DNA of 64,000 nt from Bretschneidera sinensis (GCA_023935145.1 CM043697.1:45424501-45488500); one strand, 5' to 3'. Shown: positions 37,779-49,170, numbered from the stretch's first letter. Notes: generated from the sequence alone by a model not told the origin. Program-made: numbers and translations.

Positions 37779-38381
37779 TGTGATAAGAGATGCCCTTTTA
37801 CTTGTGGTAAAACCACTTTCTCCACAAGACAAAGGCTGCCAATATTAATGACAAGTTGGTGGAGACAACGGCTGCCAATATTAATGGCAAGTTAGTGGAG
37901 ACAAAGGCTGCCAATATTAATGGTGAGCTGCCCAAATTAATTAGGGTGGAGCTGCCAACATTAATGGTGAGCTGCCAACATTAATGATGAGCTGTCAATG
38001 AAGCCTTTAAATACTCATTTGGCTTTCATTTGTAATACACACCAAGAAGAGTATTAGAGAGAGTGTGAGAGTTTTCTTGAGAGTTACTACTTAAAGAGGA
38101 AAATTTGTTCATTCTTTGTAAGTAATATTTTCCCGATTTTGTGAGAGAGTTGTTTCTCCTATTACAATAGAGATTAAACAATTGTTATCTCATTATAATT
38201 AGAGTGAAGATGTTATAATCCCTATTTTACAATAGTGAAATCCTCTTACACTTGCCCGTGGTTTTTTACCCCAAATTTGTTCGGGGGTTTTCCACGTAAA
38301 ATATTTGTGTCCATTTTATCTTTATTTTTCTCATTTCACTTTAGTTGTGTGTTAGCTTCGACCCAGTAATTTTTCCTAACA
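37779..38381 (+). repeat. Right LTR of the TNT1-like element
   Basis: 603 bases, 19 longer than the left LTR because of an extra GCTGCCAACATTAATG-type repeat near 37960-37985. The TATAAAAA of the left LTR reads TTTAAATA here. Scattered substitutions between the LTRs suggest an insertion of moderate age. Confidence 0.87.
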
Positions 38382-39622
38382 ATTAATTACACATTTGTAG
38401 GTATGAACTAAAAAATGCAGTTCTCGAATGAGGAATCCCATTTGACAGGGCTCATGGGGTGAATGCCTTTGAATATCCTCAACTGGACCAAAGGTTCAAT
38501 GAAGTTTTTAATACTGGAATGTACAACCACACTACCTTAGTTATTAATGAAATCCTCGAATGCTACAATGGTTTCGAGCAACTAAAGCTGGTGGTTGACG
38601 TTGGTGCTGGTTTAGGAGTCACTCTTTATGCCATCACTTCCAAATATCCACATATTAAGGGTATTAATTTTGATTTGCCTTATGTCATACAACAAGCCCC
38701 GTCCAATCTTGGTATGATTTTTCTCTATATATATATATTTTAAATTTTTTTTTTCTTTTCTTCGATTATATGTTTACTATTTTCTTTTTCTTTTTTCTTT
38801 TTTCTTTACATAAAAAAAATATTTCACAATCAAGGATAATATTTTTAACAATTTTTCCTGTCGTCAAAGTATAAATTGTTACTGCATGCACATATGTGTA
38901 CCTGTGTTTGAACCCATTGGTTAATTATTACCGTGAAAGTATTAGTTGTACTTTGACAATACTTACGATAAATTAAAAGACAATTAGACATATGTGAGTC
39001 ACATTTAAGATTAATTCGTACTTATTACAAGTGTAGTATTTGATAATTTCACTTAAGTAGCTTTTAATTGAATTAGTTCACTTATTAATGAGATCAAGAG
39101 ATTGTATTACAGGTATGGAGCATTTTGGAGGAGATATGTTCCAAACATTCCAAAAAGAGATGCTATTTTTATGAAAGTGAGTTGAAATTTTTGTTTTCTT
39201 TGTTCTCCAATAAATTTTTGTATTACGGCTTAACTTATAGGATTAATAAGTTGTTTGTTAGACTATATATACTTACTCTCTGAAATCCGATGACTAATAT
39301 GAAGAAATGTGAATTAATATTGTAGTGGATACTTCATGATTGGACCAATGAATATTGCGTGAAAATATTGAAAAACTGCTACAATGTCATTCTTTATGAT
39401 GGAAAGGTAATCGTTGTGGAAGTAATTCTTCCAGTTATGCCGGATAATAGTGTTGCAGTGATGACTGCTTCTCAATTTGATATTGGTATGATGACTCAAA
39501 GCTGAGGAGGAAAAGACTGAACAAGGGATGAATTCATGGCTTTGACAACTAAAGCTGGATTTAGTAGTATCAAATTCGAATGTTTTGTTTGTAATTTCTG
39601 AGTTATGGAGTTCTTCAAATTA

Positions 39623-41228
39623 GTGGCCTTCCCTACAAACTTTCCAAATGCATGATACAACTAGCATACTTAATAATGGTTGTTGTTTGCATGCTAACTT
39701 TTAGCATGTACACATTCAAGGATTTGATGTTGTATTATGATAATAATGATCATTTATTTGTTTGTACCAAAAAAATTAGTAGTTACCTATCTGCTTTAGC
39801 CATTTGTGTCGTCACTGCTTAACAAATATTGTTGAAATTCCTTGCGCTTGATTGGGATTGATGGTTTGCATGGCTGATATTCTAATCCGTTAAATCAAAT
39901 GCTATTTGCATTATTCAACACAAAGTGGCATCAATAGAACAATAGAAGCCTTTCAACCTAGCAAAGGAGACGTTAGTCAGTCAAGTATCATGGAATAATT
40001 TGCAGTATAATTAGTAAGGTTGACTTCACTTTTGAGCATTCCACATGAGTTAGGAGTTGCAAATCCAACGTAGATAAGGATCCCATTAAAGAAAATCGCA
40101 GGGAGAATTTGGTACATTCCTATTATTAAGAGTTTCATTTTAAAATCCAGATGGAATTTGATACGGGCTAAACACATGGACGAATAAGGCAATATGTCTA
40201 AATCGCTCATGATAAAAAGTTCATCAAAAAAAAAAAAGATTTTGTATGGTAATTATCAATATTTTCAAAGGCATTTTTTGGGCTAAAAAATTCTAAGTCA
40301 AACATTTAAATTCATGCCCGAATGAATATAAATTCAAACCTTAACCACTAATGGTCATTAAGGGTCCGTTTGATATTGTTGCCGTTTTTTTTTCCTGTAT
40401 TCAAAAAATAAAAAACTATAACAAAAACATGTTTGTTTGCATTTTACTATATGTTGTCGTTTCCAAAATAATGAAAACAAAAACGAAATTACAAGAAAAA
40501 TTGAAAACTACAAAAAAGATGTTTCCGCTAGTTCTAGAAACAAATTGAAAACAAATGTACGTCGCGAAACTGATTCTGCCATGTCATTCTTCCACAACAC
40601 CCGAGTTCGAGCCACATAGCCTTTTTATATATTTTTTTTATTTTTAGTCGGTTAAAAGAGAAGAAAAGTTAGACCAGCATCTAAAAAGTAAAATCCTATT
40701 AAATCATTCCTTACTTTGTTTTTTAATTCACCTTAATACTTCATTTTCATTATTTTTCTAAAAAAACCTAGATTTTTTTTTTCTTTTTACTCTTGCAAAA
40801 AAAACTTTAATGGGTATCTTTAAATGATTTTAAAATTTTGTCTTCTACTCACTCCTTTTAAAAATGGTAAAATGGAATATGAAAAGGAAATGGGGCTTTT
40901 TGTAGCGTGAAGTGTATGGCAGATTTTTATGGACGAAGAAGAGACTAAAGAAAGAGAATTGCTCTTTGGCTACCACGAACCATCATCTTCTTTTTCTTCT
41001 TCGTCTTTGTCTTCTGGTAATTCTCATCACCTGCATCCATGTGACCTTGTTTGCAAAGAGAGATAGAGACCATGAACTCCAGGAAGTTTAGAATGCATTT
41101 TATTACTCCTTAATTTAACCAAAAATAACTTGAATCTTTAAGATTGAGCTCCTTAGTCAATTTTCTTGGCAACAAATAAAAAGGTTAATTTTCTTTTGAA
41201 ATCTGCTACTTGTCGAAACCATGACTTG
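39623..41228. other. OMT copy 3 downstream flank and unit 3/unit 4 junction
   Basis: A more diverged copy of 6724-8352. The junction TTCTCATCACC/TGCATCCATGTGACC is at 41031/41032. The copia target site ACTTG is at 41224-41228. No gene recognised. Confidence 0.55.
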
Positions 41229-41391
41229 TGTTTTAAGAGAGGAAGTGAGACAATAGAAAGAGGAGAATTGTATTGAATGGTGTGATTTACTTACAAGTGA
41301 GCTATCTTATAAATATAAACCAATAGGAGAGGCAAAGCTATACACAACCAATGTGGGACTAAACTAACTAAGCCCATATAATACATTAACA
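41229..41391 (-). repeat. Copia LTR (3' LTR) of the truncated element
   Basis: 163 bases ending ATACATTAACA, followed by the polypurine tract complement TCCCCCCTCAAACTC as in the other copies. Confidence 0.85.
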
Positions 41392-41404
41392 TCCCCCCTC
41401 AAAC

Positions 41405-44400
41405 TCAAGGGGGTAAGTGGGAGGTGAACTTGAGTTTGGAAACCAGAGAGCGAAAGTGTCTGGGTGGATGAACCTTTGTGAAAATGTCAGCTATTTGATC
41501 GGTTGAACGGACGGATTGTAGACGAACAGTATTCTGGAGAATGTGATGACCGATGAAGTGGCAATCATTCTCGATGTGTTTTGTACGCTCGTGGAAGACA
41601 TCATTGTGAGCGATATGAATAGCACTCCTATTGTCATAGTGCAGGATAGTGGCAGCAGGAGAAGAGATACCTATGTCAACGAGTAGCCATCGAAGCAAGA
41701 GAAGTTCTTGAGTTGCATCAGCCATGGCACCATATTCAGCTTCAGTACTGGAGCGAGCAACCACAGTTTGTTTCTTACTACGCTAGAAAATGAGAGAATT
41801 GCCCAAAAAGAAATAGTAATCAGTGGTTGAACGTTTGTCGGTGGGGTCTCCGGCCCAATCGGCATCAGAATAGGCTTGTAAGACGGGAGCAAACAGAGCT
41901 GAGAAATGAAACCCATGAAATAAAGTACCATTGACATACCAAAGAATGTGAAAAATAGCCGAGTAATGGGTGGTCCAATTAGCGGACAAGAACTAGCTGA
42001 CCTGATGAATGACATAGACAATAACAGGGTGAGTGACAGTAAGATATACAAAACTTCCAACCAGTTGGCAATATAGAATGGCATCCTGAAGAGGTGAACC
42101 ATCGAGTGGGGTAAGTCTGATGTTCGACTCGAGAGGAGTAGTGGCAATGGTTGAGTCAGTGATCCCAGCCTTGGAAAGGAGATCCGAGGCATATTTGGCC
42201 TGAGAGAGAAAGAATCCATCAAAACTAGATGAGACTTCGAGGCCAAGAAAATAGGTGAGCACGCCAAGATCTTTCATCTCAAATTGGACACTAAGAAAAT
42301 TTTTGAGTTCAGAAATACCACATAGATCATCTCCAGTAATAACCATATCATTCGCATACAGTAAAAGAAGGATAATACCGTTGGTAGTATGGCAGATAAA
42401 CAGATTTGTATCATGAGCACTTGGTGTGAACTGAAACTGATGAATGGTAGTGCTGAGTTTGGCAAACCAGGCACGTGAAGCTTGTTTCAAACCATATAGG
42501 GCATGACGAATGCGACAAACTTTGTTTCGAGAGGCATCCAAGCTGGGAGGGGTATGCATATAGACTTCCTCAAGAAGATCCCCATTGAAAAATGCATTTT
42601 TGACATCCATTTGAAATAGAGTCCATCTTCGAATGACAGGGACAGCAAGGAGTGTACGAACAGATGTGAGCCTTGCCACTAGAACAAATGTCTCTTCATA
42701 GTCAATGCTATATTCCTGAGCAAATTCCTTGGCAATAAGTAAGGCTTTATATTGTTCAACAGAGCCATCAGAAAGCGTCTTGATCTTAAACACTCATTTT
42801 CACCCAATAGGAGTTTTTCCAAGGGGCAGATCAACAATATCCCAGGTATGAGTTTTAGCTAGGGCTTGAAGTTCTTCATCCATTACTTTTCGCCAAAGAG
42901 GATTAGTACTAGCTTCCTTATAGGATTGAGGCTCATATAGATAAAATATAGTGGAAAAACAATGATAATCACAATGATAATCAACAAGATGAGAAGGGCG
43001 ATATCAGTTGGTGGTTCTGAGAGGTAGGATCAGCTGGTGGTTCCGAAACAGAAGGGGTGATATCAACTGGTGATTCTGAGGTGGACTCAATAGTACCTGA
43101 AACTGGATTCTCAAGAAATAACTCAATAGATGGAAAGAATTTGGAGTTAATGATGGTTGACATGTTAAATGACCGTAAGAAAGAGAACATTTGACGTTCC
43201 CAAAAAATGACATGACGAGAGATACGAAGAGTTTTAGAAATAGGATCCCAGCACCGATACCCTTATGTTCAATACCATATCCAATGAAACAGCACAGATG
43301 AGCCCTTGGTTGCAATTTGTTGTGTTCATATGGTTTGAGAAGAACAAAACAAGCACAACCAAAGACTCTGAGGTCAGAGTAATCAAGAAGTTTACCGAAA
43401 AGGCGCTCGAATGGAGACTAATTCTGGATTATAGCGGAAGGGACACGGTTGATTGTGTACACTGCAGTTAAGGCAGCATCACCCCAAAAACGTTCAGGAC
43501 ATGATGATGAAATGAGTAGAGCATGAATGGTGTCAAGAATATGCCGATGTTTGCGTTTAACTCATCCATTTTGTTGGGAGGTTCCAGGGCACGAGCGATA
43601 GGGGAGCATGCCATTTTTGTGAAGTAGGTTCAGAAAAGCACGATCTTTATATTCCATTGCATTATCTGAACGAAAAATTTTGATATTTCGATAGAATTGA
43701 GTTTGAACCATAGAAGAAAAATCAGAATATATTTGAAAGAGTTCGGATATGCTTTTCATAAAAAACAACCAAGCATAACGAGAATAATCATCCACAAATA
43801 TAACAAAATAGCGAGCACCACCCATTGATGCATGAGGAGAAGGCCTCCAAACGTCATAATGTACTAAATCAAAAGGTGCAAGGGAAACAAACTGACTCTC
43901 ATTAAAAGTTAAAGCTGATTGTTTTGCAAGTTGACAATAAATACAATGAAAAGACTCATGCTAAAATGAACCTAACTAACCACTAGAAATAAGAGAACGT
44001 AGAGGGCTGGATGAAATGTGATCTAACCGAGAGTGCCACAATTCCACGAGTGAGAGTGCTGGGATGAATGCGGCTGATTGGTTTGGTGATGATAGGGATG
44101 GGACTTGGAGGTGAGTGAGCTCAAAGAGGCGTCCAACTTTACGGCTGGTTCCAAGGAGTTTTCCTGTCTGAGGGTCCTGCACACGACAACCAGTAGAAGA
44201 AAAATGCAAATCAAGTCCAAGATCACATAGTTGTCCAACAGATATAAAGTAAGCTTAAGATTATGAACCAAATATGTGTCAGGGAGAGACAAATAAGAAT
44301 TGTCAACATGTCCAGTATGGCTTACCAACATATTTGATCCATTGGCAGTGTGAATAGTAGGTGCATGCTCATCATGGGTTTTAGAGGAAAATATAGAGGC

Positions 44401-44420
44401 ATCATATGTCATGTGATTGC
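41405..44420 (-). pseudogene. Copia pol remnant of the truncated element
   Basis: In minus-strand order: GAG_pre-integrase start (about 44420-44300, HMTYDASIFSSKT), integrase core (GGARYFVIFVDDYSRY, 43825), RT (42793-41993, 266 residues) in which the catalytic motif reads YAND in place of YVDD, and RNase H (41989-41405; a stop near 41788 splits it). Sequence around 42990-43030 is shortened relative to the other copies. Non-functional. Confidence 0.83.
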
Positions 44421-44432
44421 AACAGGCATAAT

Positions 44433-44478
44433 CGAATGTTTTGTTTGTAATTTCTGGGTTATGGAGTTCTTCAAATAA
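44433..44478 (+). pseudogene. O-methyltransferase copy 4, last 46 bases only
   Basis: GAATGTTTTGTTTGTAATTTC to the TAA at 44476-44478 matches the end of exon 4 ([13 protein letters not shown]). Everything upstream is replaced by the truncated copia element, joined at AATCGAATG, where both parents share about five bases. Confidence 0.85.
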
Positions 44479-45572
44479 GTGGCATTCCTTACAAACTTTC
44501 CAAATGCATGATACAACTAGCATACTTAATAATGGTTGTTGTTTGCATGCTAACTTTTAGCATGTACACATTCAAGGATTTGTTGCTGTATTATGATCAA
44601 TAATGATCACTTATTTGTTTGTACCAAAAAAATTAGTAGTTACCTGTCTGCTTTAGCCATTTGTGTCGTCACTACTTAACAAATATTGTTGAAATTCCTT
44701 GTGCTTGATTGGGATTGATGGTTTACATGGTTGATATTCTAATAAGTTAAATCAAATGCTATTTGCATTTTTCAACACAAAGCAGCATCAATAGAACAAT
44801 AAAAGCCTTGCAACCTAGCAAAGGAGACGTCAGTCAGTCAAGTTTTAATGGAATAATTTGCAGTATAATTAGTAAGGTTGACTTCACTTTTGAGCATTCC
44901 ACATGAGTTGGGAGTTACAAATCCAATGTAGATAAGGATCCCATAAAAGAAAATCACAGGAAGAATTTAGTACATTCCTTTTACTAAGAGTTTCATTTTA
45001 AAATACAGAGGGAATTTGATACAGGCTAAACACATGGAGGAACAAGGCAATATGCCTAAATCACTCGTAATAAAAAGTTCATCAAAGTTAAAAAAAAAAT
45101 GAGATTTTGTAAAGTAATTATTAGTATTTTCATAGGTATTTTTTTTAGTTAAAAAATTTTAAGTCAAACATTTAAATTCATGCCCAAATGAATATAAATA
45201 TAAATCTTAATCACTAATGATCATTGCGGGTCCTTTGATATCGTTGATGTTTTTTTTTTTGATTTTGTTTTCAAAAGAATAAAAAATGATAAAACAAACA
45301 TGTTTGTTTGCATTTTACTATATGTTGTCGTTTCCAAAATAATGAAAACAAAATCGAAATTACAAGAAAAATTGAAAACCGCAAAAAGATGTTTCCGCTA
45401 GTTCTAGAAACAAATTAAAAACAAATGTACGTAGCGGAACTGATTCCGCCTTGTCGTTCTTCCACAACAGCCCGATTCAAGCCACATAGCCTTTATATAT
45501 ATTTTCTTTTCTTTTTAGTCAGTTAAAAGAGAAGAAAAGTTAGACCGGCATCTAAAAAGTAAAAAGACATTA
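44479..45572. other. OMT copy 4 downstream flank
   Basis: A diverged copy of 6724-7800 and its equivalents. GGGTCCTTTGATATCGTTG near 45229 is the left end of the poly(T)-rich outer TIR element. Interrupted at 45572 by the 13.5-kb TIR element. No gene. Confidence 0.55.
45415..45572 (+). repeat. Left arm of a 158-bp inverted repeat flanking the TIR element
   Basis: Starts TTAAAAACAAATGTACGTAG and ends AGACATTAA. The reverse complement recurs at 59121-59278 with only about three differences. It is flank sequence of the array unit, not transposon sequence, since units 1-3 hold it once and in this orientation only. Confidence 0.88.
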
Positions 45573-46299
45573 AGCTTGTTTGGGGAGAGTGTTCAGTTTT
45601 CAGTGTTTGAAAACTGTTTTTTAAAAGAGTTTCTGAAAACAGTTTTCAGTTTTTAGTGTTCGAAAACATGTTTGGATAACAGTGTTTGAAAACTGTTTCT
45701 AAAACAGTTTTCAGTAAAATGTTGTTTGGATAATCAGTTTTCAAAAACTCTTTTGAAAATAGAAAACTGTTTGGATTACACTTTCTTGTAATTGTTTTCA
45801 GTTTTCAGTTTTCAGTGTTCAGTTTAAATTTTAATATATAAAATTAATTTTATTTCTCATATTTACTAAATACAATTTTTTAAGCACACACCAAATACTT
45901 GAAAATAATTAATATTATTTTATTTTTAAAATGTTCGTATTTTTTATATATTATCAATCAAACATGACAACACTTTTTCCCTGATCATGTCGTGTTTGTT
46001 TGTTAAATAAATTCTTAAAAATAAAAATAAAAATAAAATATACAATACAACTTTTACAATTTGATAACATTTCAACAACTAATGCATTTTATTTCTCATG
46101 TTTTTTTTGTTAAATAAATTCTTAAAAATAAAAATAAAATATACAATACAACTTTTACAATTTGATAAATTGATAAAATGGAAATGAATGACTTATAATG
46201 TTGTGTAGAACTAACAATCATTCGTAAGTATACTTGGAGATTTCCAACTATTATCACAACATTGTTACAATCAGCCATTGTTGGGCATGGAAAAATAGT

Positions 46300-46582
46300 T
46301 CTAAGAAATTGTGCAACTTAATGACCACGGAGAAGGACCTAAAAGTATGCGGTGCAATGATTCACTCATCATCACTTCCATAGTTTTAGAACAGCGATTG
46401 CAATGCAGCAGGTGTATCAGTAGCTTTCTTTTACTGTTGTTTGTTTTCTTCTGAATTTGCCACAGGTTTCCCATCAGAAGCCGCAACTTGTTTCTTGACA
46501 ATAGCAATCCTGACTGATGATGAATTGAAAGTGATAGTAGCATCCCTCGAACCTGGACCATTTGGATTTTCTATAAACAACC
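46300..46582 (-). pseudogene. Unidentified gene-like fragment interrupted by the copia insertion
   Basis: On the minus strand one frame reads ENPNGPGSRDATITFNSS, then IAIVKKQVAASDGKP, a TAA, and PAALQSLF, a TAG, and NYGSDDE. The acidic NYGSDDE tail and lower repeat content look like a host coding region, but I do not recognise the protein and the stops argue that it is dead. The SIRE-like copia cuts it at 46582. What would lie upstream continues at 56144 in AT-rich sequence without a clear continuation. It could also be part of the transposon's own second ORF. Confidence 0.35.
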
Positions 46583-47833
46583 TGTAGCTCGAGGTTTCAA
46601 CCCAAGAGGGGGGGTGAATTGGGTTTTTAAAAAACTTTTGCGGAATTTATACAAGTTTATAAAAACTGATAAGCAACAAATAATTGATACAAGTAGAAAG
46701 CTGTAAATAAAGAGTTTAAGGAAAGAGGATGCAAACACAGTTATAGTGGTTCGGCAATATCGGATTCGTTCCGACCCTACGTCCACTCTCTTCAAGGAAC
46801 TCCTTGAAGTAATCCACTAAGAAAACTTAGTCGCACAACTTAGCCGGGTGTTGCACAAACCGTACACAAGCAATTTACAGGAATTGCTTAAACCGAAAAA
46901 TCCCCTTCCTTTCGGAAGTTTCCCCTTCCTCTCGGAAGTAATCCCTTTACAAAGATGGTGTAAAGTAAAAGGTAGAGAGACAACAAATGAAAGCTTATTA
47001 CAACAGAAATGTCTCTATTTCAAAGTAAAGCTTGAAGAAATGGCTCAATAAGATTATTTCAAAGCTTTTTGTGTTTCAAGAGTATAAAAACTTGATTATA
47101 TGAGATCAACTCTTTTTGAATATGTGCTGCTTGTTCTTGAATGCTTTGCTGAGAGGGTTTATATAGCAATCAATTTATATGGCCGTTTTGGACTTTAATT
47201 TGAAAAAGATTTACTTTAAAACGTTCAGATTTGGAGTCCAACGGTCATATTTTTGAACTACCAGTCGACTGGGTCGAGATACCAGTCGACTGGGTTCACT
47301 TGAAAAATATACGTTTTCAGACCTTCTGGGTATCCAGTCGACTGGTATATATCATCCAGTCGACTGGGGACTTTCTGTCCATTTTGCCAGTCGACTGGGT
47401 TGATTCATCCAGTCGACTGGGAAATTACTGGTCAAAGTACCAGTCGACTGGGTTAATTCATCCAGTCGACTGGGTACCTTCTGACCCATATACCAGTCGA
47501 CTGGTATATGTACCCAGTCGACTGGGTTGTCTTCCAACCCAGTTTTTCTTCTGTTTTTCATTAAAAACATTTTAAAATTAATGGTTTTAGAAAAACCATT
47601 TGTGTTTGAGCCATTAAACAAGCTAATACAATGTATGAGTGAGACTTACATTGGTTCTAAACCTTAAGATCTATACTAGATCTTCAGTCTTCACTTGATA
47701 CTTGATTTGGTTCGAGTTTTTGCACTTTGTTCCTTGGTTGAATGTGTTTGATCCTTAATACAACTTAGTTTAAACATGTTAGTTAAATAACAGTTGTGTT
47801 TTGCCATCATTAAAATACGGGCGAGGGTCAACA
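46583..47833 (-). repeat. 3' LTR of the SIRE-like element
   Basis: Read on the minus strand it starts TGTTGACCCTCGCCCG and ends ACCTCGAGCTACA. It contains ten exact copies of CCAGTCGACTGG at 47261-47525. ORFs drawn through it (for example 47231-47575 with repeating PVDW and QSTG) are translations of that repeat, not genes. Confidence 0.95.
47261..47525. repeat. Array of ten CCAGTCGACTGG palindromes in the 3' LTR
   Basis: Exact 12-base palindromes start at 47261, 47282, 47334, 47356, 47387, 47409, 47440, 47462, 47493 and 47514. Start-to-start distances are 21, 52, 22, 31, 22, 31, 22, 31 and 21, all close to whole multiples of 10.5. The spacers are far less conserved than the palindromes. Confidence 0.95.
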
Positions 47834-47850
47834 ATCTCCCCCTTTTTGAT
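47834..47850 (-). promoter_or_regulatory. Polypurine tract of the SIRE-like element
   Basis: Minus-strand AAAAAGGGGGAGAT lies directly before the 3' LTR, the usual primer for plus-strand DNA synthesis. Confidence 0.85.
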
Positions 47851-48391
47851 GATGACAAAACTAATAATGTAAAAACAGTTTTAAAAACTAAGTGTTAAGA
47901 TTTTACAAAAATTTGGACAGAGTCTCCTCTGTTTTTCGAGAAAAACCACCCTGTAAACAAGCAAACACAGTTTATATTTCTTTCAACCAATCCAGAATTA
48001 AAACTCAACCAATCAATAAACATTTTTACATAGATATGGAGCAATGCTCCCCCTAAATCTATGCATTGGTTGCGTTTTTACTTAGATTTTCTCGTTACTT
48101 AGATTTTCTCGATTTTCTCATTTTTCTCCCCCGTTTTGACAACAGCAACCAAAGGGGGCAGAACAATTAACAAATAAGCTATGAGACAAACAGATATTTA
48201 AAAACAGTTCTAACATATCACAAATAGCTTAAATAAATGCAAGAAATATGGCTTATAGTATTACATCATCATAGAAAAAGTCAATACAAGTAGAGTCTTA
48301 TAGAGCCATAACTAAGAAAAACAAACATGAGATGTCCGTGCTAAGTGACAAATACTGGAAAAGTGCTAAGAACTGATTAAATGAATGAGAC
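47851..48391. other. SIRE-like element, region between env-like ORF and polypurine tract
   Basis: AT-rich sequence with no open frame of note. The stretches CTCCCCCTAAATC near 48048 and TTTCTCCCCCG near 48125 are further purine-rich tracts on the element's sense strand and could act as extra plus-strand primers; this is a guess. Confidence 0.4.
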
Positions 48392-48941
48392 TCATGGTGC
48401 GGGAGAGTCCGAGCTGTTACGAAGAAGTTCCCTAATCTCAGCTAGGGAACCCTCGGTGTGCTCTCGATGTAACTCGAAGTCATCCCGTAGATGGTCTATG
48501 GAGGAGCTCAGCCTCTGATAATCGGACTGCATGGACTGAAAACCGGATTCCATCGTCATCTGAAGACTCGTGATAGCTCGTAGGATGTCACCATATCCAG
48601 TCTGACCAGTACTCGAGCCACCAATGGGAGGTGCTCGGGTATCTGTCTCCATCTCAGCAGCCGTATCAGCATCCTCACCACTGTCACTCGCATCCTCTCG
48701 AATCCTTAGGCGCTTTCCAGCCTTAGGATAGAGAAACCCTTCACGAACAGTACATCCCATCTTCTTCAGAGATGAGATGTTGATGATATCCGTCAATCCA
48801 ATATCCTGAGCCTCGGAGGCAGGCAAAGGTACCCGGAAGTGCTGGAGGATGAGTGTAATGAGCATCCCATAAGGAAGACCTAGGCTTTTTGGGCGCACTA
48901 GGTCCACTTGTTGTGAGTTTTATACGGATTTTGTCACTCAT
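48392..48941 (-). pseudogene. env-like / extra ORF remnant of the SIRE-like element
   Basis: A minus-strand frame open from about 48907 to 48392 (171 codons, first codon GTG so no proper start) reads LGLPYGMLITLILQHF near its beginning, a motif I associate with the extra ORF (often called envelope-like) downstream of pol in SIRE-type elements. It ends in a predicted coiled coil (about residues 105-165, heptads through TSLQMTMESGFQSM). An ATG-initiated frame starting at 48941 (MSDKIRIKLTTSGPSAPKK) overlaps in another frame; joining the two would need a frameshift. The N-terminal part expected of a full env-like ORF is missing. No signal peptide or membrane span is visible. Confidence 0.55.
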
Positions 48942-49170
48942 TTTCGAGAAATTTGAAGTTTTTGGAAAAAGGAAATTTGGTAAAAATGAGAGATTTTAAC
49001 CGTAGAAAGTTAAAAATCTCTTTAGGAATGAGTAGATCGGTGTGTTTAGAAGGGATTTTGATGGTTTTTAGATCGAAAAGATGAATTTTTCTAGAGAGAG
49101 AAAGCTTGGGCTCTTTGAAAATGGCGTAAAGAGGGCGAAAATGAACAGTCCCTTTTATAGAATCGCGATA
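48942..49170. other. Spacer upstream of the env-like remnant
   Basis: Leader-like sequence on the minus strand before the MSDK start. No open frame recognised. Confidence 0.4.

Larger units (their letters stand above)
33137..38381 (+). mobile_element. TNT1-94-like Ty1/copia element in intron 1 of OMT copy 3
   Basis: 5245 bases with target-site copies ATTAA at 33132-33136 and 38382-38386 that restore the intact intron sequence of copies 1 and 2. LTRs begin TGTGATAAGAG and end CCTAACA. The primer site TGGTATCAGAAC (33722-33733) differs from the iMet complement at one base. A purine-rich AAGTGGGAGAA precedes the right LTR. Same orientation as the OMT gene. It is absent from the other OMT copies, so it postdates the duplication. 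Confidence 0.92.
32604..39622 (+). pseudogene. O-methyltransferase copy 3, pseudogene split by copia
   Basis: Exon equivalents are 32604-33013, 38401-38711, 39113-39176 and 39326-39622. Intron 1 carries a 5.2-kb copia element. Lesions: TATA region deleted upstream; nonsense TGA at 38429-38431 (GGA in the intact copies); glycine to alanine in the SAM motif (VDVGAGLG); one base lost in exon 3 (TTCCAAACATTCC) shifting the frame; two TGA codons replacing CGA codons near 39503 and 39517; TGG to TGA near 39599; and the normal stop changed to TTA at 39620-39622. Exon 1 is still open (136 codons). The splice sites look usable, so a truncated transcript is possible, but no enzyme can be made. Confidence 0.92.
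25878..41031. repeat. Tandem array unit 3 (copia A', OMT pseudogene with intronic copia)
   Basis: Begins at the shared junction sequence and contains copia 26075-30587, the upstream flank, OMT copy 3 split by a second copia element, and the downstream flank. OMT2 start to OMT3 start is 9927 bases. It lacks the transplanted left flank found in unit 2. Confidence 0.85.
41229..44432 (-). mobile_element. Truncated Ty1/copia element at the shared ACTTG site
   Basis: The left LTR (41229-41391, TGTTTTAAGAGAGG, a 4-base deletion relative to other copies) and most of pol are kept. The element stops at about 44432, just past the pre-integrase start, and runs directly into OMT exon 4 sequence. The gag, 5' LTR and primer site are lost. 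RT here is not deleted as in A and A', so this copy descends from the B-type lineage. Confidence 0.85.

Noticed and set aside
47261..47525. CRISPR-like regularly spaced repeats
   Set aside because: Plant nuclear DNA, a 12-base palindrome with 9-40-base related spacers, located inside a retrotransposon LTR; not a CRISPR array.
47231..47621. ORFs with repeating PVDW / QSTG / SRL on both strands (also at 55536-55926 and 49278-49514)
   Set aside because: These are the three readings of the palindrome CCAGTCGACTGG plus spacers inside LTRs; no conserved start or neighbours. Translation artefacts.
48392..48907. Treating the 171-codon frame as a complete gene
   Set aside because: Its first codon is GTG with no ATG near the start, and a neighbouring frame holds the only plausible Met. 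Recorded as a remnant.
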